27,684 nucleotides of DNA from a virus, in the IMG/VR virus record IMGVR_UViG_3300031886_000030, positions 1 through 27,684 of that record; one strand, given 5' to 3'. Both the position numbers and the translations under genes were made by a program. Of this stretch, positions 1 to 6,530 are shown piece after piece. The first letter of the stretch is position 1. Each line of letters starts with the position of its first letter. The notes under the pieces were generated by a model. It was not told where the DNA came from and searched no databases. It worked only from the letters and a program-made list of their open reading frames with translations.

Positions 1-627
1 TATGTAGACCAAACACATTTTAGTTGGCATTTTTCTGTAAATGAAACAAGGGCTTTTTACGATTTTACAAACACTATGCGTGATCTCGTCCGGGCTGATC
101 CAGAACAGGATATGAGTAATTTCCCAGATATTTTTAAAGACGAATATATTAAAAAAAGTATATATGACAGTATCGACGGCAATTTAGAATGGAAAGTTGA
201 TTCTAATGTTGTAGCAACAGGTGGGATTAATTTACCGATGGAAACACATAGAAAATTAGACTCTGCTGTTTTATTTGATAAAAATAATAAAATTTTAGAT
301 AATTCTTTCTTTACAGAAAAAACATATAAGAATTTTGTTTATAGTTTACCGTTCATTGGCTTTGGTATTCCGGGTTATGAAAAATACTTAAATGAGTTAG
401 GATACCAAACATGGGACCACTTTTTTAACACTAAAATAGATGAAAGTTCATATTTAACGACCATTAAAAGTCACTTTAAGTTGATAGATGAGTTATGTAG
501 TATGCCACTTCAGACCCTAGAAGACTTATTAAACAGTCAAGAAAGTATTAAAATGATGAAAGAAAACCAATCTACATACCTAAAACAAAACGAAATTAAA
601 ACTCTTATTGAACGCCTTACAACATAA
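1..627 (+). CDS. Glycosyltransferase-like protein, C-terminal part (5' truncated)
   Basis: The reading frame is open from the first base of the window, so the gene begins upstream and at least the last 208 residues are seen; the first internal ATG (position 76) is probably not the start. The segment near residues 104-141 (counted from the window edge) runs N-S-F-F-T-E-K-T-Y-K-N, then P-F-I-G-F-G-I-P-G, then L-G-Y-Q-T. This resembles the '(F)ITEKTxKp...PF...G.pg.l..L...Gf.TF' motif of glycosyltransferase-like proteins in marine phages and giant viruses. The catalytic part would lie upstream and cannot be checked. It is followed by two more plus-strand genes, the second also glycosyltransferase-like, which suggests a role in glycan or DNA/virion glycosylation. 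The function is inferred from the motif only. Confidence 0.7.
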   Translation, partial: YVDQTHFSWHFSVNETRAFYDFTNTMRDLVRADPEQDMSNFPDIFKDEYIKKSIYDSIDGNLEWKVDSNVVATGGINLPMETHRKLDSAVLFDKNNKILDNSFFTEKTYKNFVYSLPFIGFGIPGYEKYLNELGYQTWDHFFNTKIDESSYLTTIKSHFKLIDELCSMPLQTLEDLLNSQESIKMMKENQSTYLKQNEIKTLIERLTT

Positions 628-630
628 ATA
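623..630 (+). promoter_or_regulatory. Late promoter box 5 nt before ATG
   Basis: CATAAATA overlaps the stop codon of the upstream gene and is followed by GTAGT and then the ATG at 636. It matches the T4-like late -10 box (TATAAATA) at seven of eight positions. There is no Shine-Dalgarno sequence between box and start, so the predicted transcript starts at or very near the ATG. It is one of seven boxes in this window with the same 5-nt spacing. Confidence 0.6.
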
Positions 631-635
631 GTAGT

Positions 636-989
636 ATGAACGAAATAGAAAGATTACAACAACTAGCAGGTATAGTTAACGAAGAAGATGTTACTAAGGT
701 TGCAGTTGGCCATGTTGATGATGAGCCTGGAATGATTTCAAAAGAACTGTATCACATTGGCAAAAATGCTGTTGACATTCATAAAATGCTAAAAGAGCTT
801 CCGGATTCAGACTTCCCTCATTGGTGGCAAGCAAAAATAATTAAAGCACATGAATACGTTAAAAGTGCAAAAGATTTTTTAGATGCAGAACTTAATGCAT
901 CTGATGAAGACGAGCAAGAAATAGCAGACTTAGATCGGGCTGGTGAACTAGAGCAACAACAGGACCAAGACCCATCAGGCGTAAGTTAA
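636..989 (+). CDS. Small conserved phage protein with 'PHWWQAKI' helix
   Basis: A 117-residue acidic protein. The N-terminus M-N-E-I-E-R-L-Q-Q-L-A-G-I is of a type often seen on small proteins of marine T4-like phages. The core (about residues 40-90) has D-I-H-K-M-L-K-E-L-P, then F-P-H-W-W-Q-A-K-I, then A-H-E-Y-V-K-S-A-K-D-F-L-D, predicted helices that recur in uncharacterised proteins of such phages. The C-terminal 25 residues are rich in D, E and Q and probably disordered. The start has a late box 5 nt upstream and no Shine-Dalgarno sequence. I recognise the protein type but know no function; a virion or late-assembly role is only suggested by the late promoter. Confidence 0.75.
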   Translation: MNEIERLQQLAGIVNEEDVTKVAVGHVDDEPGMISKELYHIGKNAVDIHKMLKELPDSDFPHWWQAKIIKAHEYVKSAKDFLDAELNASDEDEQEIADLDRAGELEQQQDQDPSGVS

Positions 990-995
990 TTTTAA

Positions 996-1003
996 CTTAA
1001 ATA
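996..1003 (+). promoter_or_regulatory. Late promoter box 5 nt before ATG
   Basis: CTTAAATA is followed by ACCAT and the ATG at 1009, with no Shine-Dalgarno sequence. It has the same TAAATA-N5-ATG arrangement as at 636 and at five minus-strand genes. Confidence 0.5.
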
Positions 1004-1008
1004 ACCAT

Positions 1009-1785
1009 ATGCATTCCTTTTTTACATTCTATGTTCCGTGGAGCAATTTATCAGGTGCTTATGTTCCTGAAATATACGAGCAATACAATTCAGAATATAT
1101 AGAATTATCTAAACAAAAACATAAAGAACTATCAAATATGTTTGGTAGTGATTATCAATTTGTAGATGATTTACACTACTGTAAAGGTTTATTTAAAAAA
1201 TATAATATGCCTATGCTCGGGCATAACGATATTTTTAATATAAAGTTTATGTTATTTGAAGAGTATTTTAAAAAATATGATAAACTAACTTATATAGACT
1301 TTGATGTTATACATAAAGGAACATGTTCATTAACAGAAAAAGAAGACTTTTTAGAACCGAGTTGTGCAATACATTGGACTCAACCATTGCCAGGATATGG
1401 AATATTTCAAAGGACAAAAAAGTTGTGTGATTTGTTCAAACTTGATCCTAATAGAATGATATGGCAAAATAATAATGGTGTTATAACAATTAGTAAACAA
1501 ATGTGGGCAGAACTTAATTACTTAGAAACTATAAAAGAAGTATATGCAAAAAGTCAACACCAATTTGCAAAAGAAATATGCGATGAAACTATGTTTAACT
1601 TTATTACAATGTATAAAGACATAGATGTAACGAGATATAGTCCTACGTTTAATACTTTAGTTAGAAGAAGAGAAGAGTTTGATATACATACCGGGAATGA
1701 ATTTAGAATGTTTCACTTTACAAAGCATACAGGCAAAGAAATTTTAAACGAAGAACTAAGAAATCCAACTAGTATTCTTTACTAG
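1009..1785 (+). CDS. Glycosyltransferase-like protein (DxD, GT-A type)
   Basis: A 258-residue protein without signal peptide or membrane segment. Residues 94-100 read T-Y-I-D-F-D-V, a DxD motif (D97, D99) preceded by a hydrophobic strand, as in nucleotide-sugar-dependent GT-A enzymes, where the aspartates bind the metal and sugar-nucleotide diphosphate. A later N-N-G-V-I-T-I segment (about 154-160) and H-F-T-K-H-T-G near the C-terminus fit the acceptor half of GT8-like folds. Donor and acceptor cannot be read. The gene lies downstream of another glycosyltransferase-like gene and ends within a hairpin shared with the convergent GH6 gene (30-nt tail-to-tail overlap). Function is inferred from motif and fold pattern. 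Confidence 0.65.
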   Translation: MHSFFTFYVPWSNLSGAYVPEIYEQYNSEYIELSKQKHKELSNMFGSDYQFVDDLHYCKGLFKKYNMPMLGHNDIFNIKFMLFEEYFKKYDKLTYIDFDVIHKGTCSLTEKEDFLEPSCAIHWTQPLPGYGIFQRTKKLCDLFKLDPNRMIWQNNNGVITISKQMWAELNYLETIKEVYAKSQHQFAKEICDETMFNFITMYKDIDVTRYSPTFNTLVRRREEFDIHTGNEFRMFHFTKHTGKEILNEELRNPTSILY

Positions 1786-2613
1786 TTGTTCACCCATTTT
1801 ACCCCAAAACTTACCTGCCCTAGGGCCACCATTGGCTTTACCGTCTGACTCACCAGGTATTTTAATCCAAAGAAAAGCATCACACTTATCATCACCAGTA
1901 TCGCATGTTGGTGGTATACCTAATGCTCTGCCTGGAGGGTTACACCAGTCGTTACCGTGAGGACCATTGCCATTACGGCTAGTATCTATAACAAACTTCC
2001 ATTGATCATTATATTCACATACCTTTAAAGACCACTCTAAAGACTCCTTAGACGTTCTGTAGTTGCTTACATTGACTGCAAAGCCTCTTACCCTTTCGTT
2101 ACTAACAGAGTTTAAAAGATCGGCCGCTTCTTTAGGCGATAACCAATTACTATGTCCTATATCGATATAAACATGTGCTTCGCTTTCTGTTGTAAGTATG
2201 TTTAATGCTGACTGCATAAGTTCTATTCTAAACTTAGAATCTTCAAGTTCCATAAAAGTAGTATGAGGTAATGCATCGGGTTCATATATAATAATAGGAC
2301 TATGGCCCCTAATACCTTTTGCAAATGTTCGTATAAAGTCCATATAATCCAAACGATCAAAAGCACCACCTTTACTATGCTGTCCTATATCTCTATTTGG
2401 AATATTATACAATACAAAGTATGGTAGTTGGGGTTTTGTTCTATTTAAAAGTCGAATAAGACTTTTGTTTAGTTTTTTAAGTGTTTTCTTGCCTCGTTTA
2501 GCACCATACCAAAATGCGACTGGCTGTTCAAATATCCTACTTATGAGTGGGTATTTTATTTTGTGGTCTTTGACTCTATCAAAATCATTAACCCAAAATG
2601 GGTAGTTAAGCAT
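1756..2613 (-). CDS. Glycoside hydrolase family 6 (cellulase/cellobiohydrolase family)
   Basis: A 285-residue protein covering a complete GH6 catalytic domain. GH6 enzymes hydrolyse beta-1,4-glucans by inversion. Motifs in order: Y-N-I-P-N-R-D (69-75, D75 matching the conserved RD aspartate); I-I-Y-E-P-D-A-L (108-115, D113 matching the proton-donor aspartate of fungal Cel6A); Y-I-D-I-G-H-S-N-W-L (149-158); V-R-G-F-A-V-N-V-S-N-Y (175-185); I-D-T-S-R-N-G-N-G-P (209-218); D-W-C-N-P-P-G-R (222-229); W-I-K-I-P-G-E-S-D-G (249-258, D257 matching the third conserved acid). There is no signal peptide or carbohydrate-binding module, so it would act after lysis, on the virion or in the cytoplasm. It overlaps the deformylase gene by 8 nt, last in a four-gene unit. 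Family assignment is firm; substrate is unknown. Confidence 0.93.
   Translation of the reverse strand: MLNYPFWVNDFDRVKDHKIKYPLISRIFEQPVAFWYGAKRGKKTLKKLNKSLIRLLNRTKPQLPYFVLYNIPNRDIGQHSKGGAFDRLDYMDFIRTFAKGIRGHSPIIIYEPDALPHTTFMELEDSKFRIELMQSALNILTTESEAHVYIDIGHSNWLSPKEAADLLNSVSNERVRGFAVNVSNYRTSKESLEWSLKVCEYNDQWKFVIDTSRNGNGPHGNDWCNPPGRALGIPPTCDTGDDKCDAFLWIKIPGESDGKANGGPRAGKFWGKMGEQLVKNTSWIS
1766..1788. terminator. Hairpin between convergent genes
   Basis: A perfect 9-bp stem CAACTAGTA / TACTAGTTG with loop TTCTT covers the last codons of both the plus-strand glycosyltransferase-like gene and the minus-strand GH6 gene. Neither side has a long T-tract, so it may be a weak bidirectional terminator or an RNA-end stabiliser rather than a canonical intrinsic terminator. 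Confidence 0.5.
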
Positions 2614-3136
2614 CTTGTTTTCTTCTTGCAGACTGCCATTTTTTAATAAACTTATCTCGTTTCTTAATTGCTCGTTTTAGTTTTTCATCACTGGCATGTT
2701 CTAAATATAGTTTACCATTAATGTGATCAAACTCGTGCTGAAAACATCTAGCATCTCTACCTTCTAACCAATCCTCAACAACTTCTTGGTTACTTGTTTG
2801 AAACTTTACTTTTATTTTTTCTGGTCTTGTTAAAATAAAATATAGTGCAGGGAATGTAAGACACCCTTCTTCCATTGGAACTGTTTCGTCACTATATTCT
2901 AGTATTTCGGGGTTAAACACACCTACATCATGTCCACTTTCAAAATTCATTACAAATAGATTAAGACTTTGTCCTATTTGAGGTGCGGCCAAACCTATGC
3001 CTATTCTATCGTGCATAAGTTTAAATAGTTCTTGTTCTCTGGCCTCCCAATCCTCTTTCAAGTCAAAAGGATTAATGTCTGCTTTAGTATGTAGAGCAGG
3101 ATGTTTAGGTTCAACTAGTTCGCATTTCCAATTCAT
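2606..3136 (-). CDS. def: Peptide deformylase
   Basis: A 176-residue enzyme that removes the formyl group from the N-terminal methionine of new proteins. All three family motifs are present: G-I-G-L-A-A-P-Q-I-G (46-55), E-E-G-C-L (89-93) and Q-H-E-F-D-H (133-138). Metal ligands are C92, H134 and H138, with E135 as catalytic base. The C-terminus is a lysine-rich helix. Deformylase is a known auxiliary gene of marine phages; the short phage form is thought to support phage or host protein turnover. The start overlaps the stop of the upstream metallopeptidase gene (ATGA, 4 nt), and the end overlaps the GH6 start, so translation is probably coupled. Confidence 0.95.
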   Translation of the reverse strand: MNWKCELVEPKHPALHTKADINPFDLKEDWEAREQELFKLMHDRIGIGLAAPQIGQSLNLFVMNFESGHDVGVFNPEILEYSDETVPMEEGCLTFPALYFILTRPEKIKVKFQTSNQEVVEDWLEGRDARCFQHEFDHINGKLYLEHASDEKLKRAIKKRDKFIKKWQSARRKQDA

Positions 3137-3558
3137 AAGTCTAATTCTTTTCTAAAATAAGTCTTATATAACCACTTTTCAGTTCCATAAGCCTCCATTT
3201 CCCATGGAAGTTTTTTATATGCATAATCCGAATAATCTTCTTTATACCATTTAAACATTCTACCTGAGAGTTCGCCACTTAAAAACTGTTTTGCATGGAC
3301 TAGTTCATGGCATAAACATTGTAGCAGTTCTGTATAGGTATATTTGTAGTCGTATGATGTTCTGGCTAATTCAATATCAACCTCATCTTTGTCGCCCACA
3401 CAAAGTCCTGCACATTCGTCATCACACTTTTTAAATAACCAAATATCTACATATTTTACTTTTCTTGTTAACGGTAAATAATCATTCAATATTTCTTCTG
3501 AAATATCTATAACTTTTTGTTTGTTCTTAAGCCTACCGTATATGTCTACAATAATCAT
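3133..3558 (-). CDS. HExxH zinc metallopeptidase-like protein
   Basis: A 141-residue protein with C-H-E-L-V-H-A-K-Q at 83-91, a zincin HExxH motif (H84, E85, H88). L-P-W-E-M-E-A-Y-G at 117-125 offers E120 or E122 as third zinc ligand. Such compact SprT/gluzincin-like proteins with a 'PWExEAYG' tail motif occur in marine phages; their targets are unknown. Cysteines at 45, 49 and 53 form a C-x3-C-x3-C spacing that may bind another metal or simply be incidental. The start overlaps the upstream stop by one base (TAATG), and the stop overlaps the deformylase start, so the genes form one translationally coupled unit. Confidence 0.75.
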   Translation of the reverse strand: MIIVDIYGRLKNKQKVIDISEEILNDYLPLTRKVKYVDIWLFKKCDDECAGLCVGDKDEVDIELARTSYDYKYTYTELLQCLCHELVHAKQFLSGELSGRMFKWYKEDYSDYAYKKLPWEMEAYGTEKWLYKTYFRKELDL

Positions 3559-3893
3559 TACTTGTCCTTAAAAAAGTTTACTCTTTTAAATTTAATATTT
3601 GCAACGTCTTTCCACCATTTAGCAATATGTTCCGCCCATGACGTTCCGTGATTATATTTTTCCATTAACTGAAGATACCTATCATCATATGGCGGAATAT
3701 CAATTGTTTCGCCTTTACGACCTTCAACCCCTTCATATTCACTATTTCTAGTAAACTCAATATGTTTGCCACCGTGTTGGTAATGCATTATTAACATACC
3801 GTTTCTACCTTCTAATGCAGTAGGCTGTTCATAATACTCCATTTCAGCAAACTCTTCAGCAATTTGATTAATTTTATTAGTGTATTGACTCAT
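3558..3893 (-). CDS. Hypothetical protein, first gene of metallopeptidase-deformylase-GH6 unit
   Basis: A 111-residue protein that I do not recognise. It has a helical N-terminus (I-N-Q-I-A-E-E-F-A-E-M-E), a central strand-like part (G-M-L-I-M-H-Y-Q-H-G-G) and a C-terminal aromatic/basic segment (W-A-E-H-I-A-K-W-W-K). There is no signal peptide or membrane span. A late box lies 12 nt upstream of the ATG and no clear Shine-Dalgarno sequence is seen. It heads a unit whose genes overlap by 1, 4 and 8 nt. Confidence 0.65.
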   Translation of the reverse strand: MSQYTNKINQIAEEFAEMEYYEQPTALEGRNGMLIMHYQHGGKHIEFTRNSEYEGVEGRKGETIDIPPYDDRYLQLMEKYNHGTSWAEHIAKWWKDVANIKFKRVNFFKDK

Positions 3894-3905
3894 TTTACTT
3901 TATAT

Positions 3906-3913
3906 TATTTATT
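3906..3913 (-). promoter_or_regulatory. Late promoter box upstream of the 3893 unit
   Basis: Read on the minus strand this is AATAAATA, 12 nt upstream of the ATG at 3893. It would drive the four-gene unit that ends with GH6. Confidence 0.5.
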
Positions 3914-3937
3914 ACATACTATTTACATCTTTGTTAT

Positions 3938-4012
3938 TGGCAGACGAGTAAGGATTCGAACCTCAATCGCAAGGTTTTGGAGACCTGCATGTTACCATTA
4001 CACCACTCGCCT
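3938..4012 (-). tRNA. tRNA-Trp (CCA anticodon)
   Basis: The minus strand folds into a 75-nt cloverleaf: acceptor AGGCGAG/CTCGTCT (one G-U pair), discriminator G, and an encoded CCA end. The anticodon loop is CTCCAAA with anticodon CCA (Trp) and U33 in place. The T-arm is TGAGG-TTCGAAT-CCTTA. The anticodon stem has a mismatch at its top pair (C27-T43). It lies between dexA and the 3893 gene. One UGG codon exists for Trp, so supplementation rather than codon switching would be its role. Confidence 0.92.
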
Positions 4013-4115
4013 AAAATTGAGAGTATGCAGTCCACTTAAGGAATTTACTGGCTTGTTGCCAACCTAATTTACGAAAGACCATTCGAGCATACTCTCTTTT
4101 ATCTTGGTAGCACAC
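4011..4115 (-). CDS. Possible small ORF between dexA and tRNA-Trp
   Basis: An open frame of 34 residues begins with GTG at 4115 (or 23 residues from the ATG at 4082) and ends with TAG two bases inside the tRNA-Trp gene. The sequence M-V-F-R-K-L-G-W-Q-Q-A-S, then K-F-L-K-W-T-A-Y-S-Q-F, is basic and amphipathic and looks protein-like. The GTG form overlaps the end of dexA by 17 nt. Both arms of the 10-bp inverted repeat at 4019-4096 lie within it, and the only Shine-Dalgarno-like sequence for the ATG (AGAGAG) is inside the stem. It may be a real small gene, a gene remnant or chance. Confidence 0.3.
   Translation of the reverse strand: MCYQDKREYARMVFRKLGWQQASKFLKWTAYSQF
4019..4096 (-). repeat. 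10-bp inverted repeat closing a 58-nt loop, next to tRNA-Trp
   Basis: GAGAGTATGC (4019-4028) is perfectly complementary to GCATACTCTC (4087-4096). On the minus-strand RNA the closing stem comes just after the dexA stop and is followed by AATTTT and directly by the tRNA-Trp 5' end. Inside, GGTC can extend the stem against GACT, and TGGC-AACAA-GCCA can form a small hairpin. It may be a structured RNA, a dexA terminator or an RNase processing signal for the tRNA. Confidence 0.4.
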
Positions 4116-4638
4116 TAAAGTCTTTAAAAAACTTTTGCACACAAATTGCTTGCCACCTAGAATCTTCAAGTGCATTATGCAAGTTCTGTTGTAATCCTTT
4201 GCGAGGATCTTGAGGCATCATTTTAAATAATGTTCTACAATCACTAACTTGCCAATAGAACCAATTTTTATGATAATTAAAAGAATCAAAAAAGTCTTCT
4301 AATATAACCATGTCAAACTGTGGTCCTTGACACCATATACTGTCGCAACCAGTTAGCCAAGCATTAAGTTCTTTCATAAACGAAGTTACATTAGTTCGCC
4401 CTGTTTCGCCAAATGCTTCTTCCTGTATTTCAGGATCTTGCTTTGACCACCAGGCTAATGTATCCTCATTAACTTCACGATCTATCTCAGTTTGAGCATC
4501 CACATCTATTTTCCAATGCTTACCATTAAATGGTTTATTGCTTGTAAATGGGTCAAACTTAATTACGCCTACAGACAGTATGACTGCATTAGGCTTTGTG
4601 CCTAATGTCTCAATATCTATCATTGCGTGAGTTGCCAT
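4099..4638 (-). CDS. dexA: DEDDh 3'-5' exonuclease, DexA / Rv2179c-like
   Basis: A 179-residue nuclease with the three exonuclease motifs: M-I-D-I-E-T-L-G (D8, E10), W-C-Q-G-P-Q-F-D (D109) and H-N-A-L-E-D-S (H154, D159), giving the full DEDDh set of two-metal-ion 3'-5' exonucleases. Length and motif spacing fit the Rv2179c-like domain that includes T4 exonuclease A (DexA). T4 DexA is a DNA exonuclease, while the mycobacterial relative acts on RNA, so the substrate is uncertain. The start has a good Shine-Dalgarno sequence (TGGAG, 8 nt upstream) and a consensus sigma70 promoter 24 nt upstream, so it should be expressed early by unmodified host RNA polymerase. Confidence 0.88.
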   Translation of the reverse strand: MATHAMIDIETLGTKPNAVILSVGVIKFDPFTSNKPFNGKHWKIDVDAQTEIDREVNEDTLAWWSKQDPEIQEEAFGETGRTNVTSFMKELNAWLTGCDSIWCQGPQFDMVILEDFFDSFNYHKNWFYWQVSDCRTLFKMMPQDPRKGLQQNLHNALEDSRWQAICVQKFFKDFSVLPR

Positions 4639-4661
4639 ATGCTTACTCCAGTTAATTAAAC

Positions 4662-4689
4662 ATTATAGCAGGATTTTGTGGTTTGTCAA
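4662..4689 (-). promoter_or_regulatory. Consensus sigma70 promoter of dexA with palindrome over the -35
   Basis: On the minus strand TTGACA (4689-4684) and TATAAT (4667-4662) are perfect -35 and -10 hexamers with a 16-nt spacer. The -35 lies in the inverted repeat GTGGTT-GACA-AACCAC (4678-4693), which could be a repressor operator. The leader to the ATG is about 20 nt and carries TGGAG. Confidence 0.85.
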
Positions 4690-4705
4690 CCACTTTTGGG
4701 CGGAT

Positions 4706-5566
4706 TTACAAGGAAATTACGTGATCATCTGGGAATTCAGGGCCTTCTTTAACAGCAGTTAGTTGGCCGGCACCTTTAACCCCATCTTCCCACTTCATTT
4801 TCTCAAATGGGTCTTGTTTTCCTTCTTTAACCTTTTCCCACCAAGTAAGATCGCCTAATCCGGTTCTTTCTAAAAACCATGCAATTTTATGAGCAGTATT
4901 TACTCTTGCTTGTTGCATATTAGGGTGGCCAAAGTCATTAGGATCAGTTGGATTGCCTTCCATGTATTTTCTATTTTGAAATGTCTCATCATCATTGTTG
5001 CCAGTAATATCTGCTCGATCATGAATGAATTCCATATCAATTCTTTCAAAAATATCTAGCATATATGCTATATGGCTAAGCCATGCATCATTTTGTGCAT
5101 TTTGACTTAAATGGCCCATTAGTATAAACCAGTCATTAGGAACAACCGGTAGTATTGCGTAAGGGTGGCCTTCGTGGTTATCTTTAGGTGCAAGTAATTT
5201 AAACTGGCCAGTATATGACACAATTACTTCGTCCCAATCTTCTGTTACCATTAAGCAATCATCATTCCAAAAGAATAACCAATCACCTACTGCGTTGCCA
5301 GCCAATGTATTAACATATTGATGTAGATTGGTATAACCTAGTGGTTTAAAAATATTTGCTTTAGTTTCTAGTTTTGCTTCTTGACAAATAGGGCCTAATG
5401 TATTCTTTACATAATCGATAGTTTTCGAATCATCTTCGTCCATGCCTAGTAGTAATTCTATATTCTCAATATTTTTGCACTTGTCTATTAGTGTTTCGAC
5501 ACTAGTTTTTAATACTTCCTGTCTGCCCCTTGTTGGAAGTAGTATTGAAATTTTCTTTGTTTCCAT
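4706..5566 (-). CDS. Glycosyltransferase family 2-like protein
   Basis: A 286-residue protein. I chose the ATG at 5566 because it follows the upstream stop by one base (TAAAATG); an in-frame GTG at 5602 would force a 35-nt overlap. The N-terminus I-S-I-L-L-P-T-R-G-R is the typical first strand of GT2 (GT-A) enzymes, and W-L-F-F-W-N-D-D-C at 96-104 supplies the DxD-like acidic site (D102/D103). E-D-D-S and N-D-D-E-T occur elsewhere. There is no membrane segment. Upstream genes encode another GT-A-like protein and a carbohydrate-cluster-type oxygenase, so a shared role in making a modified sugar or glycan is likely. Substrates are unknown. Confidence 0.75.
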   Translation of the reverse strand: METKKISILLPTRGRQEVLKTSVETLIDKCKNIENIELLLGMDEDDSKTIDYVKNTLGPICQEAKLETKANIFKPLGYTNLHQYVNTLAGNAVGDWLFFWNDDCLMVTEDWDEVIVSYTGQFKLLAPKDNHEGHPYAILPVVPNDWFILMGHLSQNAQNDAWLSHIAYMLDIFERIDMEFIHDRADITGNNDDETFQNRKYMEGNPTDPNDFGHPNMQQARVNTAHKIAWFLERTGLGDLTWWEKVKEGKQDPFEKMKWEDGVKGAGQLTAVKEGPEFPDDHVISL

Positions 5567-5567
5567 T

Positions 5568-6530
5568 TTATGCGTCCGGTTTACGTTTGTGTCTATTTTC
5601 ACCTGTAAATAGTTTTCTAATGTTTCCTCTAAATGTGTAGTGGCCTACATGATTAAGAGCAGTTCTAGGATCTAACCAAACTTCTCCTCCCATTTCTTGC
5701 CAACGCCTACAGAATGTATAATCTTCTGACAAGTAACGCCGGGAGTCAGGATCAATTATACAATCAAATAATGAATACATATAAGGTTCAAACTTCATGT
5801 CAACATTAATATCATTAACATATTTTAAATCAGTATGCTTTTCGAACATTTGTTGTATAACTTCTTTTTGAATACACATAAAACCTGTGCCAGCATCTTT
5901 TAGTTTTACTAAATTATCACTAACATGAACTTGTGGTGTTTGGCCACCATCAGTATCTTTTAAGAAATCAAAGTTTACAACATAGTTTGAACTATGCCCT
6001 TCAATAGTATCTGCTGTTTCTTTTAATTCTCCATTTCTTGCCGCACCTAATATACTAGTCCAGTTAATTGCTTTCTTAGGATATGCTCCTACTACAATTG
6101 GTTTATCATATGCAACCATTCTCAAAACATCTTCTGGATTAAATTCAATATCAGCATCAATAAAAAACATGTGTGTTGCTGACTTGTTTTCCATAAAGAA
6201 ACTTGTTAATGTATTTCTGCCTCTTGTAATAAGGCTTTCATTTGCAAGTGTGCTAACTGTATATTGTATCTCATATTTATTACATAAGATTGCTAACCTC
6301 ATCATACTTCTAAAATATGGTTCGCCAATTTGTCCTCCAAAACAAGGAGTTGCTATAAAAATATGTTTGTTTCTAAGTGTAGATAAAGGTATCTCTATTT
6401 TAGCATCGAGTAAGTTAAATAAAGCATCTGTATTCTGCCCTTCAACTTTAGATGTATTAGGATTATTCTTAACTGGTTTTTGTGCTGTGGTCTTCTTTTT
6501 GGAAGCCGCGGCTTTTTTACGTTTTGCCAT
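5568..6530 (-). CDS. Glycosyltransferase-like protein with lysine-rich N-terminal tail
   Basis: A 320-residue protein. Residues 1-28 are a K/A/T-rich, probably disordered tail, and a GT-A-like core starts at K-H-I-F-I-A-T-P-C-F-G-G (55-66). M-F-F-I-D-A-D-I-E-F at 121-130 is the DxD motif (D125, D127), followed by P-I-V-V-G-A-Y-P-K-K (144-153), a combination typical of uncharacterised GT2-like proteins in marine phages. S-E-D-Y-T-F-C-R-R-W near residue 270 matches the conserved E-D region of the GT2 acceptor half. A good Shine-Dalgarno sequence (AAGGA) precedes the ATG. The gene overlaps the upstream oxygenase gene by 14 nt and is followed by the next glycosyltransferase after one base. Confidence 0.8.
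   Translation of the reverse strand: MAKRKKAAASKKKTTAQKPVKNNPNTSKVEGQNTDALFNLLDAKIEIPLSTLRNKHIFIATPCFGGQIGEPYFRSMMRLAILCNKYEIQYTVSTLANESLITRGRNTLTSFFMENKSATHMFFIDADIEFNPEDVLRMVAYDKPIVVGAYPKKAINWTSILGAARNGELKETADTIEGHSSNYVVNFDFLKDTDGGQTPQVHVSDNLVKLKDAGTGFMCIQKEVIQQMFEKHTDLKYVNDINVDMKFEPYMYSLFDCIIDPDSRRYLSEDYTFCRRWQEMGGEVWLDPRTALNHVGHYTFRGNIRKLFTGENRHKRKPDA

Noticed and set aside
3864-4067. Open frame of 67 codons on the plus strand
   Set aside because: It runs antisense through tRNA-Trp and has no family-like sequence.
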